Assembly: GCA_963705885.1 (NCBI GenBank)
Contig: OY970120.1
Coordinates: 558,001 to 622,000, forward strand
Direction: 5' to 3'
DNA length: 64,000 bases
DNA from: MFD01275-c22 sp963705885
Lineage (GTDB): Bacteria > Actinomycetota > Actinomycetes > JACCUZ01
Shown here: positions 48,684-57,282 of the stretch, one piece after another
Numbering within the stretch: the first letter of the stretch is position 1
Layout: each line of letters opens with the position of its first letter
Notes under the pieces: model-generated
Seen by the model: only the letters and a program-made list of their open reading frames with translations
The model's database searches: none
What the model was told of the DNA's origin: nothing
Made by a program: the position numbers and the translations under genes

Positions 48684-49291
48684 AGCGTCACCCCGAGGTG
48701 ACGGTCGATCAGCTCGGCGAGCTGCTCGGCGGAGGTGATCTCGCCGATCTCGCGCCCGGCGACGCGACCGTCGGCGGTGACGAAGAAGGTCTGCGGTGGC
48801 GCGGTCGCGCGCAGCTGGAGCGCGACCCGGTCGCCGTCCTCGTCGTGCACCGAGGGGAAGGGCACGCCGAAGTCGACCTCGGAGCGCAGGCCGTAGTCGC
48901 GGTCGGCCTTGTAGTGGATGCCGAAGAACCGCAGGCGGTCGCCTGCCCTCTCCTGCGCGGCGGCGAACAGCGGCATCTCGCGGTCGCAGTTCGTGCACCA
49001 CGCGGCCCAGACGTTCACGACCGTCGGCACGCCCCGCAGGTCGGCCAGGTTCACGTCGGGGCCCTCACCGAGGCACGGCAGCTCGAGGTCGGGCAGCCCG
49101 CCGTCGACCGGCTCGGCCGGCTCGAGGTCGGGGCACGGCTCGGACGGCTCGGACGGCTCGGACGGCGCGGTCGACGGCGTGCCCGCCACGACGCGCGGCG
49201 CGCTCGCGCCGGGGCTGCCGGACGAGCCGCCGGTGCAGGCGGCCAGGGCCAGGGCGAGGCCGAGCGCGACGGCCACGAGGCGGCCGGTCAC
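48680..49291 (-). CDS. TlpA/ResA-like thioredoxin lipoprotein
   Basis: A 203-residue exported redox protein. The signal peptide ends in a lipobox LAAC (about residue 19), so it is membrane-anchored. A Ser/Pro/Glu linker contains three SEP repeats (nine-base DNA repeat near 49138-49166). The active site is WCTNC in NVWAAWCTNCDREMP. It probably reduces or rearranges disulfides outside the membrane, possibly those of neighbouring MarP. Matches Rv3673c by place. Confidence 0.9.
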   Translation of the reverse strand: MTGRLVAVALGLALALAACTGGSSGSPGASAPRVVAGTPSTAPSEPSEPSEPCPDLEPAEPVDGGLPDLELPCLGEGPDVNLADLRGVPTVVNVWAAWCTNCDREMPLFAAAQERAGDRLRFFGIHYKADRDYGLRSEVDFGVPFPSVHDEDGDRVALQLRATAPPQTFFVTADGRVAGREIGEITSAEQLAELIDRHLGVTL

Positions 49292-50040
49292 GGAGCGACC
49301 GCCGCCGGCGCGGCGGGCGTCTTGACCAGCCGGGCCGCCGTGACGGGGTCGACCTCGCCGTCGCCGTAGGCCGGGCAGAGCGCGGCGACGGGGCAGGCGC
49401 CGCACGCCGGCCTGCGGCTGTGGCAGATGCGGCGCCCGTGCCAGATCAGCCGGTGGCTCAGCATCGTCCAGTCCTTCGCGGGGAACAGCGCGGCCACCGC
49501 GGTCTCGACCTTGTCCGGGTCGGTCTCGGCCGTCCACCCGAGCCGGCGGGCCAGCCGGCCGAAGTGGGTGTCGACCGTCAGCCCGGGGACCCCGAAGGCG
49601 TTGCCGAGGACGACGTTGGCCGTCTTGCGCCCGACGCCGGGAAGCGTGACCAGGTCCGCCAGCCGACCGGGCACCTCGCCGTCGTAGCGCTCCACGAGCG
49701 CCTGGCCGAGACCGATCAGCGAGCTGGTCTTGGCGCGGAAGAACCCGGTGGACTGGATCATCGCCTCGAGCTCGGCGCGGTCGGCTGCGGCGTAGTCGGC
49801 CGCCGCGGGGTACCGCGCGAAGAGCGCCGGCGTGACCATGTTGACCCGGACGTCGGTGCTCTGGGCGGACAGGATGGTCGCCACGAGCAGCTCGAGCGGC
49901 GTGGTGAAGTCCAGCTCGCAGTGGGCGTCGGGGAAGGTGTCGGCGAGGACCCGGTTGATCCGGCGCGCGCGCCGGGTGAGCGCGAGGGGCGACTCGCCGG
50001 TGACGTCGAGGGCCGTCACGGCCCGCTCTCGCCTGCTCAC
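49288..50040 (-). CDS. nth: Endonuclease III (DNA glycosylase/AP lyase)
   Basis: A 250-residue base-excision repair enzyme for oxidised pyrimidines. The HhH motif with catalytic Lys is LPGVGRKTANVVL, the catalytic Asp is in VDTHFGRLARR, and a [4Fe-4S] cluster is bound by C-x6-C-x2-C-x5-C (CHSRRPACGACPVAALC). It is the first gene of the operon leading to marP. The N-terminus before LALTRRARRINR may be shorter than shown. Confidence 0.95.
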   Translation of the reverse strand: MSRRERAVTALDVTGESPLALTRRARRINRVLADTFPDAHCELDFTTPLELLVATILSAQSTDVRVNMVTPALFARYPAAADYAAADRAELEAMIQSTGFFRAKTSSLIGLGQALVERYDGEVPGRLADLVTLPGVGRKTANVVLGNAFGVPGLTVDTHFGRLARRLGWTAETDPDKVETAVAALFPAKDWTMLSHRLIWHGRRICHSRRPACGACPVAALCPAYGDGEVDPVTAARLVKTPAAPAAVAP

Positions 50041-50188
50041 CCAGCAGAGCCTACGGTCCGGCGCCGACGGTCCTTCAAGAGGCGGTCAAGCGCATCCACC
50101 GTACGGGTGACTTGCGGTCAAGGGTTCGGGGGACACCGACGATCACGGATGGTGACCGGCACCTGCCGCCGGCTCCGAGGGACGGGAC

Positions 50189-50737
50189 GTGACGACGATG
50201 CAGACGACAGGCACCGCGCACCGCCGCCGCAGCGAGCAGAGCCGCCGGACCGGGCTGCGCCGGAAGACCGCCCGTCGTGCGCCGGAGCTCGCGCCGCTGG
50301 CGCTGGAGCAGCTGCGGGCCTACCGCCAGGAGCTGATCCAGGAGGAGTCGCGGGTGTCGTACTGGCGGCGCATCCTGCAGGCCCGGCTCGACCTCGCGCT
50401 GGGCGACGAGACCTCGCTGCACCGCCTGCGCGGCGTCCTGTCGGCACACCAGCAGAGCAGCCGGCGCCTGGCGATGGCGCCGGTCGAGTGCGACCTCGAC
50501 TCCCCTCCGCTGCCCGACCTCGCGGTCCTGTGGGAGACCCAGAGCGGCGCCGGGGACGACGTCGCGATCATCGAGCGGCTCACCGCCGCAGAGCACCAGC
50601 TCTCCGCGTATCGGAAGAGCCTGCACGCCCGTCTCGACGCCGCCACCGGTGAGCTCATCTCGCGCTACCGCGACGAGCCGGCCCTCGCGCTGCAGTCGCT
50701 GCCGCTGGTGCGGGAGGCCGAGCGCGGGGTCGCCTGA
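50189..50737 (+). CDS. rsiG: RsiG-like c-di-GMP-binding anti-sigma factor
   Basis: A 182-residue helical protein. Streptomyces RsiG binds c-di-GMP with two copies of E-x3-S-x2-R-x3-Q-x3-D. Here the first copy is exact (E53, S57, R60, Q64, D68). The second is E135, S139, R142, H146, D150, with His for Gln. Both lie in predicted antiparallel helices. With c-di-GMP, RsiG holds sigma-WhiG inactive. It sits beside crp, as I recall for Streptomyces. The GTG start has GAGGGA 6 nt upstream. No whiG is in the window. Confidence 0.85.
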   Translation: MTTMQTTGTAHRRRSEQSRRTGLRRKTARRAPELAPLALEQLRAYRQELIQEESRVSYWRRILQARLDLALGDETSLHRLRGVLSAHQQSSRRLAMAPVECDLDSPPLPDLAVLWETQSGAGDDVAIIERLTAAEHQLSAYRKSLHARLDAATGELISRYRDEPALALQSLPLVREAERGVA

Positions 50738-50852
50738 CCGGTTCGTCCGCCTCGTCCTTCTTCACCCGTCGTCGTCGCGCGAACCCCGGGTGTGCGGCAG
50801 ACTGCCCCCGGCGCGCGGGGAGCGGGCGCCGCCGGTGATCGAGAGGACGGTC

Positions 50853-51536
50853 GTGGACGAGCAGGTCGCAACGCTGGGCGGCTCACCGCTCTTCGCCGCC
50901 CTCGACGACGAGGCCCAGACCGCGCTGCGGCAGCGGATGGACGAGGTCTCTATCGGCCGGGGGGAGACGCTGTTCGCCGAGGGGGACCCCGGCGACCGCC
51001 TCTACGTCGTGAGCAAGGGCAAGGTGAAGCTCGGGCGCACCGCTGCCGACGGCCGCGAGAACCTGCTGGCCGTGCTCGGGCCGGGCGAGATGTTCGGCGA
51101 GCTGTCGCTGTTCGACCCGGGGCCGCGCACCGCGACGGCCACCGCGGTCACCGCGGTCACGCTGCACGGGCTCGGCCACGACGACCTCGAGCCGCTGCTG
51201 CTGGCGCAGCCGCAGGTGGCCGGTCGGCTGCTCGCGGCCCTGGCGCGCCGGCTCCGCCGCACCAACGAGGCGATGGGCGACCTGGTCTTCCGTGACGTCC
51301 CGGGCCGGGTCGCCAAGGCGCTGCTGGACCTGGCGCAGCGCTTCGGGGTCGAGTCCGACGAGGGCCTGCTCGTCACGCACGACCTGACGCAGGAGGAGCT
51401 CGCCCAGCTGGTCGGTGCGTCCCGTGAGACGGTGAACAAGGCCCTGGCCGACTTCGCCGCCCGCGGCTTCCTGCGGCTCGAGGGCCGCGCCGTGCTGGTC
51501 CTCGACGTCGAGCGTCTCTCCCGCCGGGCCGGCTAG
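50853..51536 (+). CDS. crp: Crp/Fnr-family transcriptional regulator
   Basis: A 227-residue regulator with a cyclic-nucleotide-binding fold: FAEGDPGDRLYVV, then GEMFGELSLFDPGPRTATATA, the phosphate-binding cassette. The C-terminal helix-turn-helix is THDLTQEELAQLVGASRETVNKALADFAARG, near-identical to actinobacterial Crp (Rv3676). It should bind cAMP and control central metabolism and development. The GTG at 50853 has GAGAGGA 5 nt upstream. Its TAG stop overlaps that of the convergent MBL gene. Confidence 0.94.
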   Translation: MDEQVATLGGSPLFAALDDEAQTALRQRMDEVSIGRGETLFAEGDPGDRLYVVSKGKVKLGRTAADGRENLLAVLGPGEMFGELSLFDPGPRTATATAVTAVTLHGLGHDDLEPLLLAQPQVAGRLLAALARRLRRTNEAMGDLVFRDVPGRVAKALLDLAQRFGVESDEGLLVTHDLTQEELAQLVGASRETVNKALADFAARGFLRLEGRAVLVLDVERLSRRAG

Positions 51537-52294
51537 GTCCCCTCCGCCGCCAGGTAGTCCAGCTGCGCCCGCACCGACAGCTCGGCGGCCGGCCAGAGGG
51601 CCTCGTCGACGTCGGCGTAGACCCGCCGGACCACGTCACCGGGCGTCCTCGCACCGGCCGCGACCGCCTCGCGCACCTGCTCCAGCCGCTGCGCGCGGTG
51701 GGCGAGGTAGTCGCCGGCGACCGCGGCGGCGTCCTCGCGCACGGGTCCGTGCCCGGGCAGCAGCGTGCGCGGGCCCAGCGCGAGCACGGAGCGCAGCGAG
51801 TCGAGGTACGGCGCGAGCGCCCCGTCGGGGTGAGCGACCACCGTCGTGCCCCGCCCCAGGACGGTGTCCCCGGTCAGCACCGCCGCCTCGTCGCCGTCGT
51901 CGACCACGAAGCAGACCGAGTCCGAGGTGTGCCCCGGCGTGTGCAGCACGTCCACGGCCAGCCCGCGCACCCCCTCCAGCCGCCCGCGCCTGCCGAGCGT
52001 CTGGGTCGTGCCGACGCAGTGCGCGGGGTCGTACGCGCGCACCGGCGCCCCGGTCAGGTCGGCGAACCGGCGCGCCCCCTCGGCATGGTCGGGGTGCCCG
52101 TGGGTCAGCAGGGTCAGGGTCACCCGGCCGAGCCCCGCGACCCGGCGGAGATGTCCCTCGTCGAGGGGGCCGGGGTCCACGACCACGACCCCGTCGTCGC
52201 AGCGCAGGACGTAGGTGTTCGTGCCGTCCAGCGTCATCGGTCCCGGGTTGTCGGCGCGCACCAGCGTGCACCACCCGGGCGGGGCGGCGGTCAC
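51533..52294 (-). CDS. Metallo-beta-lactamase-fold hydrolase (Rv3677c type)
   Basis: A 253-residue protein with the metal motif THGHPDHAEG (HxHxDH), VLHTPGHTSDSV, LTGDTVLGRG and a late LLPGHGP. It resembles the actinobacterial LACTB2/glyoxalase-II-like proteins that sit beside crp. The substrate is unknown. The GTG start overlaps the stop of the nudix gene (GTGA). Confidence 0.88.
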   Translation of the reverse strand: MTAAPPGWCTLVRADNPGPMTLDGTNTYVLRCDDGVVVVDPGPLDEGHLRRVAGLGRVTLTLLTHGHPDHAEGARRFADLTGAPVRAYDPAHCVGTTQTLGRRGRLEGVRGLAVDVLHTPGHTSDSVCFVVDDGDEAAVLTGDTVLGRGTTVVAHPDGALAPYLDSLRSVLALGPRTLLPGHGPVREDAAAVAGDYLAHRAQRLEQVREAVAAGARTPGDVVRRVYADVDEALWPAAELSVRAQLDYLAAEGT

Positions 52295-53106
52295 GGGACC
52301 TCCAGCCGCAGGCCGGCGGCGTCCTCGACGAGCCGCGGCATGACCGGACGCAGCTCGCGCGGCGCGGCGAGCACGGCGTCGAGGTCTCCCAACGGCGCGA
52401 GGTCGCGCAGCGCGGCGATCGTCGGGGGGAGCATCGCCATGCGGCCCGCCTCGTGCTCGGCGACGGCGTGGCTCACGGTCACCCAGGACGCCTCCTCGGC
52501 CTCGCTGCTCACGTCGCGCGCGTGCTGTCCGTCGGGCAGCGCCGCGACGAAGAACCGGGCGTCGAAGCGCCGCGGCTCGAACTCCGGAGTGATCCAGTGC
52601 GCCCAGGCCCGCAGCAGGTCGCTGCGCAGGACGAGACCGCGATCCGCCAGGACGTCCGACATCGACCGCGACCGGTCCAGCAGGGCCTGCCGCTCGCGCT
52701 CCCACTCGGCGGAGGTCGGGTCGGTGACCACCTCGGCGGTCGACGGCCCCGCGAGCAGGACGCCCGCCTCCTCGAAGGTCTCCCGGACGGCCGCGCAGAC
52801 CAGCGCCCGGGCGAGGGCCTCGTCGCAGCCCAGTCGCGCGGCCCAGACCGGCGGGTCGGGCCCCGCCCAGGCGGTCTCGACCTCGCCGTCGCGCAGGTCC
52901 ACGGACCCCCCGGGGAACACGTGCATCCCCGCGGCGAAGGCCATCGACCCCGCCCGCCGCAGCAGGTAGACCTCCAGCCCGGCGGCCCCGTCGCGCAGCA
53001 GGACCACCGTCGCCGCGGAGCGCGGCTCGGCCGGCACGCCGGGGTGGGCGAGGAACGCACGCGCGTGCTCGACGAGTGACACCGGGACATCAACCATGCG
53101 CTGCAT
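52291..53106 (-). CDS. Nudix hydrolase
   Basis: A 271-residue protein. It has MHVFPGGSVDLRDGE and, after a ~30-residue insertion, AAVRETFEEAGVLLAG, so the Nudix box is split as in NUDT19-like acyl-CoA pyrophosphatases. The long spacer and the C-terminal FDARFFVAALP segment support that subgroup. It is co-transcribed with the MBL gene and divergent from the MerR gene. M4 is an alternative start. Confidence 0.85.
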   Translation of the reverse strand: MQRMVDVPVSLVEHARAFLAHPGVPAEPRSAATVVLLRDGAAGLEVYLLRRAGSMAFAAGMHVFPGGSVDLRDGEVETAWAGPDPPVWAARLGCDEALARALVCAAVRETFEEAGVLLAGPSTAEVVTDPTSAEWERERQALLDRSRSMSDVLADRGLVLRSDLLRAWAHWITPEFEPRRFDARFFVAALPDGQHARDVSSEAEEASWVTVSHAVAEHEAGRMAMLPPTIAALRDLAPLGDLDAVLAAPRELRPVMPRLVEDAAGLRLEVP

Positions 53107-53162
53107 CGTAAGACGAGGGGACAGAAGGGGTACCGTCGTGCCGCAGCCGATGGGGGAGTCGT

Positions 53163-53834
53163 ATGGCGGACAGCATGACGATCACCGAGCTCGCCGAGCA
53201 GGTGGGCATGACACCGCGCAACATCCGCGCGTACCAGTCGCGGGGCCTGCTCTTCCCGCCCCAGATCGAGGGTCGCGTCGCCCACTACTCGGGCGTGCAC
53301 GCCGCCCGTCTGCAGCTGATCTCCTCCCTGCACCGGGAGGGCTTCACGCTGGCGGCGATCAAGCGGCTGGTGGACACCCCGGGCAGCTACGCGGCGATCG
53401 TCGGCGACCGCCGCCGCCGCTTCCGCGAGGCCGACTCCGACATCTCGGTCACCGTGCCCGTGTCCGAGGAGCGCATCCGGGCGCTCTTCCAGGACGACGT
53501 GCCCGAGGACGTCACCGACACCGGTCTGGTCTGGCGGGACAGCGAGGGGCAGCTGGTCAGCCATACCGTCGTCGTGGGCGTGGCCCGGACCCTCATCGAG
53601 CTGGGCGTGCCGGTCGACGTCGTGGCGTCTCTGCAGACCGAGGCCGTGCGCGCTGCCCGACCGCTGGCCGGGATGCTGCGCGCCCGGCTGGCCGAGCACG
53701 GCCTCGACGCGGCGCGGGCCTCGGACCTGGCCAAGGTGGCGGTGCACCTGAGCGCGACCGCGTTCGAGATCGCGTTCCTCGAGACGGCGACCCGCTCGGC
53801 CGGGCCGCCGGAGGGCGACCCGTCCGGGCAGTGA
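53163..53834 (+). CDS. MerR-family transcriptional regulator
   Basis: A 223-residue regulator. The N-terminal winged helix-turn-helix reads MTITELAEQVGMTPRNIRAYQSRGLLFPP, followed by RLQLISSLHREGFTLAAIKRLV. The C-terminal domain is ~110 residues with no cysteine, so it is not a metal sensor; the ligand is unknown. GGGGGAG precedes the ATG. It is divergent from the nudix gene, with a 56-nt shared promoter region. Confidence 0.88.
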   Translation: MADSMTITELAEQVGMTPRNIRAYQSRGLLFPPQIEGRVAHYSGVHAARLQLISSLHREGFTLAAIKRLVDTPGSYAAIVGDRRRRFREADSDISVTVPVSEERIRALFQDDVPEDVTDTGLVWRDSEGQLVSHTVVVGVARTLIELGVPVDVVASLQTEAVRAARPLAGMLRARLAEHGLDAARASDLAKVAVHLSATAFEIAFLETATRSAGPPEGDPSGQ

Positions 53835-53845
53835 CCGGCCGACGC

Positions 53846-54313
53846 TCAGGCGGAGGCGACCTCGACGACGATCTCTACCTCGACGGGCGCGTCGAGCGGC
53901 AGCGCCGCGACGCCGACGGCACTGCGCGCGTGCACCCCGCGCTCGCCGAAGACCTGGCCGAACAGCTCGCTGGCGCCGTTGACGACCCCCGGCTGGCCGG
54001 TGAAGTCGGGAGCGCTGGCGACGAAGCCGACGACCTTCACCACGCGGCGTACGAGCGCGAGGTCGCCCACCTCCGACTTCACCGCGGCGAGCGCGTTGAG
54101 CGCGCACACCCTCGCCAGGTCCTTGGCCGCCTCCTCGCTGACCTCGGCGCCGACCTTGCCCGTCGCCAGCAGCTCGCCGTCGAGCCGTGGCAGCTGGCCG
54201 GAGGTGAAGACGAGGTCCCCGGTGCGCACGGCCGGGATGTAGGCCGCGAGCGGCGCGGACTCGGTCGGCAGCGACATCCCCAGCTCGGCGAGGCGGTCCT
54301 CGGGCGTGCTCAC
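53846..54313 (-). CDS. RidA-family protein (Rv3678c type)
   Basis: A 155-residue enamine/imine deaminase-like protein: VFTSGQLPRLDGELLATGKVG, RVCALNALAAVKSEVGDL, and a C-terminal RSAVGVAALPLDAPVEVEIV, which holds the conserved Arg. It belongs to the longer 'RidA family' subgroup paired with DUF4177 in actinobacteria and is coupled to it by GTGA. It is distinct from the second RidA at 57279. Confidence 0.88.
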   Translation of the reverse strand: MSTPEDRLAELGMSLPTESAPLAAYIPAVRTGDLVFTSGQLPRLDGELLATGKVGAEVSEEAAKDLARVCALNALAAVKSEVGDLALVRRVVKVVGFVASAPDFTGQPGVVNGASELFGQVFGERGVHARSAVGVAALPLDAPVEVEIVVEVASA

Positions 54314-54465
54314 TTCGCCCGCTTCAGGTAGGCCACGACCTGCTCGCCGCCGCCGGGCCCGGGCACGACCTGCACGAGCTCCCAGCCGTCCTCGCCCCAG
54401 GTGTCGAGGATCTGCTTGGTCGCGTGCACGAGCAGCGGCACCGTCGCGTACTCCCATTTCGTCAT
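54310..54465 (-). CDS. DUF4177 protein (51 aa)
   Basis: A 51-residue protein, MTKWEYATVP...GWELVQVVPG...YLKRAK, the DUF4177 pattern in which a WEY start and a GWELV core are conserved. It matches Rv3678A in size and place. Its TGA overlaps the GTG of the RidA gene, so the pair is translated together. The function is unknown. Confidence 0.85.
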   Translation of the reverse strand: MTKWEYATVPLLVHATKQILDTWGEDGWELVQVVPGPGGGEQVVAYLKRAK

Positions 54466-54499
54466 GGCGCGACTCTAGCCATCGTCACCGGAGGCAGCG

Positions 54500-55294
54500 T
54501 CAGCGGAACCGGCGGAAGTCCGGGGGTCGCTTCTCGGCGAAGGCCTGCGCGCCCTCCATGCCCTCCTCGCTGCTCGCGAAGAGCTCGAGACCGTCGAACG
54601 CCAGGTGCGAGAGACCGCCGATGTGGTCGGTGTCGGCGTTGAACGAGTGCTTGAGGAAGCGCAGGGCGGTGGGTGAGTACGAGCCGATGGTGCGGCCCCA
54701 CTCCAGGGCCTTGTCCAGCAGCGCGCCGGCCGGCACGACCTCGTTCACCAGGCCCCAGCGCTCGGCGGTCTCGGCGTCGAAGAGCTCGAGCAGGAACCAG
54801 ATCTGGCGCGCCCGCTTCTCGCCGACGACGCGGGCCAGGTAGGCCGAGCCGAAGCCGGCGTCGAACGAGCCCACCTTCGGGCCGCTCTGGCCGAACCTGG
54901 CGTGCTCGGCGGCGACCGTGAGGTCGCACAGCACGTGCAGCACGTGCCCGCCGCCGACCGCGACGCCGTTGACGGCGGCGATGACCGGCTTGGGGATGTC
55001 GCGGATGATGCGGTGCAGCCGCTCGACCTCGAAGGTGCCCCACTCGGTCTCGCCGTAGCCGCCGGTCTCGGCGCGCTCCTTGACGTCTCCACCGGCGCAG
55101 AAGGCCTTGTCGCCGGCGCCGGTCAGCACGACGGCGGCGACCTCCTTGGACGCCCAGGCCGTCTTGAAGGCGGTGATCAGCTCGTCGACCGTGCGGCCGC
55201 GGAAGGAGTTGTAGCGCTCGGGCCGGTTGATGGTGACGACGGCGACCCCGTCGCGGACCTCGTAGAGGACGTCGCTGAGCTCGTCGATGCGCAC
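54500..55294 (-). CDS. Crotonase-family ring hydrolase/hydratase, BadI/MenB-like
   Basis: A 264-residue crotonase. AGAGDKAFCAGGD and NGVAVGGGHVLH form the oxyanion hole. FGQSGPKVGSFDAGFGSAYLARVVGEKRARQIW is shared with MenB and BadI. The lead VLYEVRDGVAVVTINRPERYNSFRG and the end EKRPPDFRRF look most like BadI, which hydrolytically opens 2-ketocyclohexane-carboxyl-CoA. Ring opening of a cyclic beta-keto-acyl-CoA is my preferred role; MenB (naphthoate synthesis) is less likely because no men genes are near. It is 5 nt downstream of the thiolase gene. Confidence 0.82.
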   Translation of the reverse strand: MRIDELSDVLYEVRDGVAVVTINRPERYNSFRGRTVDELITAFKTAWASKEVAAVVLTGAGDKAFCAGGDVKERAETGGYGETEWGTFEVERLHRIIRDIPKPVIAAVNGVAVGGGHVLHVLCDLTVAAEHARFGQSGPKVGSFDAGFGSAYLARVVGEKRARQIWFLLELFDAETAERWGLVNEVVPAGALLDKALEWGRTIGSYSPTALRFLKHSFNADTDHIGGLSHLAFDGLELFASSEEGMEGAQAFAEKRPPDFRRFR

Positions 55295-55299
55295 GCGCC

Positions 55300-56472
55300 T
55301 CAGCCCTCGACCCGGCAGACGACCGCGGACCCCTGGCCGACGCCGATGCACGCGGCCGCGACACCGACCCCGCCGCCGCGGCGGCGAAGCTCGCGGCACA
55401 GGTCGACCACGACCCGCGGAGCCGACGCGCCGAGCGGGTGCCCGATCGCGATCGCCCCGCCGTGCGGGTTGACCTTCTCGCGGTCGAGCCCGGGCAGCCC
55501 GTGCAGGGTGCTCAGCACCATCGCGGCGAACGCCTCGTTGATCTCCCAGAGGTCGACGTCGGCGGTGGTCATGCCGAGCCGGGCCAGGACCTTCTCGATC
55601 GCGGGCACGGGGGCGACGGAGAACCGGTCGGGCTCGACCGCGACCGTGGCGCTGCCGAGCACCTGGCCGAGCGGGGTCACCCCGAGGTCGGCGGCCGACT
55701 CTGCCGTTCCCATGAGCAGCGCGATCGCGCCGTCGTTGATCGGCGAGGAGTTGCCCGCGGTCACGGTGCCGCCGTCGCTGAAGGCGGGCTTGAGACCGGC
55801 GAGCTTCTCCATGCTCGTGTCCGGTCGCACCGACTCGTCACGCGTGACGGCACCGAGCGGCATCACGTAGTCGTCGTGCAGGCCCTTGTCCCACGCCTCG
55901 GCCGCGCGCTCGTGGCTGCGCAGCGCCCAGGCGTCCTGCTCCTCACGGCCGATGCCGAGCTCGCCGGCCACCCGCTCCGCGCAGGCGCCCAGCGAGTCGG
56001 TCCAGTGCCCCGGGAAGCGCGGGTTGACCATCCGCCAGCCGACGGTGGTCTGGTGCATCGCCATCGTCTTGGGCACCGCCTCGTCGGGCTTGGGCACGAC
56101 GTAGGGCGCGCGGCTCATGCCCTCGACCCCTCCGGCGACCACGTAGCGCGCGTCGCCGACGGCGAGGGCGCGCGCCGCCTGGACGACGGCCTCCCCGCCC
56201 GACGCGCACAGCCGGTTCACGGTCGAGCCGGGGACCGTCACCGGGAGGTCGGCGAGGAGGGCGGCCATCCGGCCGACGTTGCGGTTCTCCTCACCCGCGC
56301 CGTTGGTGTTGCCGTAGACGACGTCGTCGACGAGGGCGGGGTCGAGGCCCGCGTTGCGACGGACGAGCTCGCGCAGCGGGGCCGCCGCGAGGTCGTCGGT
56401 GCGGGTCGCGGCGAGGCCGCCGCGGTAGCGCCCGAACGGCGTGCGTACGGCGTCGATGATGTAGGCGTCCAT
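55300..56472 (-). CDS. Thiolase (acetyl-CoA acyltransferase, 3-oxoadipyl-CoA-thiolase-like)
   Basis: A 390-residue thiolase. The nucleophilic Cys is in VNRLCASGGEAV, the His in NPHGGAIAIGHPLGASAPR, and the acid-base Cys in AAACIGVGQG. The GEENRNVGRMAALLADLPV stretch before the active site is typical of PcaF/PaaJ-type enzymes that cleave 3-oxo-dicarboxylyl-CoA. It is divergent from the SDR gene, and a putative operator (56473-56488) lies directly before its ATG. Confidence 0.88.
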   Translation of the reverse strand: MDAYIIDAVRTPFGRYRGGLAATRTDDLAAAPLRELVRRNAGLDPALVDDVVYGNTNGAGEENRNVGRMAALLADLPVTVPGSTVNRLCASGGEAVVQAARALAVGDARYVVAGGVEGMSRAPYVVPKPDEAVPKTMAMHQTTVGWRMVNPRFPGHWTDSLGACAERVAGELGIGREEQDAWALRSHERAAEAWDKGLHDDYVMPLGAVTRDESVRPDTSMEKLAGLKPAFSDGGTVTAGNSSPINDGAIALLMGTAESAADLGVTPLGQVLGSATVAVEPDRFSVAPVPAIEKVLARLGMTTADVDLWEINEAFAAMVLSTLHGLPGLDREKVNPHGGAIAIGHPLGASAPRVVVDLCRELRRRGGGVGVAAACIGVGQGSAVVCRVEG

Positions 56473-56488
56473 ATGTCGTCATCTTGAC
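56473..56488. promoter_or_regulatory. Putative operator ATGTCG-N6-TGAC in the thiolase/SDR promoter region
   Basis: ATGTCGTCATCTTGAC matches the two direct repeats upstream of the ABC importer gene (61788, 61810) at all ten fixed positions. It lies between the divergent thiolase and SDR genes. A 10-bp palindrome ACACGCGTGT follows at 56496-56505. On the minus strand TTGTCA-N18-CAAGAT is a possible promoter for the thiolase. Confidence 0.5.
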
Positions 56489-56520
56489 CGTCGAAACACG
56501 CGTGTGACAACCTCCGCAGC

Positions 56521-57282
56521 GTGTCGTCCCCACCCCGCACCGCCCTGGTGACGGGGGCGGGCCGCGGCATCGGGCAGGCGGTCGCCGTGCGCCTCGCGGC
56601 CGAGGGCTACCGCGTCGCGCTGACCGCCCGCAGCGCCGGCCAGCTCGAGGAGACGGCCCTCCTCTGCGGCGGCGAGACGCTCGTGCTCCCGGCCGACATG
56701 CTCGACCCGGCGGCCCCGGACGCGGTCGTCTCCGACGTGGAGCGGGCCTGGGGTCCGGTCGCCGTCCTCGTGGCCAACGCGGGGGCCGGGGAGTCGGCGC
56801 CCGTGGCACGGATGACCGACGAGATGTGGCAGCGCCAGATCGACCTGAACCTCACCGCACCCTTCCGCTGCCTGCGCCGGGTCGTGCCGTCGATGGTGGA
56901 CGAGGGATGGGGGCGCGTCGTGGTGCTCGCCTCGGTCGCGGCCAAGCGTGGCGAGCCATACATCGCGGCCTACACCGCCGCGAAGCACGGCGTGCTCGGG
57001 CTCGTGCGCTCGGCGGCTGCCGAGCTCGCGCGCACCGGCGTGACGGTCAACGCCGTGTGCCCGGCCTACGTCGACACCCCGATGACCGACGGCACCGTCG
57101 AGACCATCGTGGCCACGACCGGGCGCAGCGCCGAGGAGGCACGGAAGGCGCTGGAGCGCATGCAGCCCATCGCGCGCCTGATCACCGTCGACGAGGTGAG
57201 CGACGCGGTCATGTTCTGCGTCGGCAACGCCGGGGTCACCGGTCAGGGCGTCAACGTCGACGGCGGGGCCGTGCAGTCGTGA
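56521..57282 (+). CDS. Short-chain dehydrogenase/reductase
   Basis: A 253-residue SDR. The NAD(P)-binding motif is TGAGRGIGQAVA near residue 11, NAGAG is present, and the catalytic Ser-Tyr-Lys is in VLASVAAKRGEPYIAAYTAAKHG. It resembles 3-hydroxyacyl-CoA dehydrogenases of ring-degradation clusters such as BadH. It starts at GTG and overlaps the following RidA gene by GTGA. Confidence 0.88.
   Translation: MSSPPRTALVTGAGRGIGQAVAVRLAAEGYRVALTARSAGQLEETALLCGGETLVLPADMLDPAAPDAVVSDVERAWGPVAVLVANAGAGESAPVARMTDEMWQRQIDLNLTAPFRCLRRVVPSMVDEGWGRVVVLASVAAKRGEPYIAAYTAAKHGVLGLVRSAAAELARTGVTVNAVCPAYVDTPMTDGTVETIVATTGRSAEEARKALERMQPIARLITVDEVSDAVMFCVGNAGVTGQGVNVDGGAVQS

Noticed and set aside
54500..55294. 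MenB (naphthoyl-CoA synthase) as the main call
   Set aside because: MenB-type motifs are shared by BadI; there are no men genes nearby, while thiolase, SDR and PaaX neighbours fit ring degradation.
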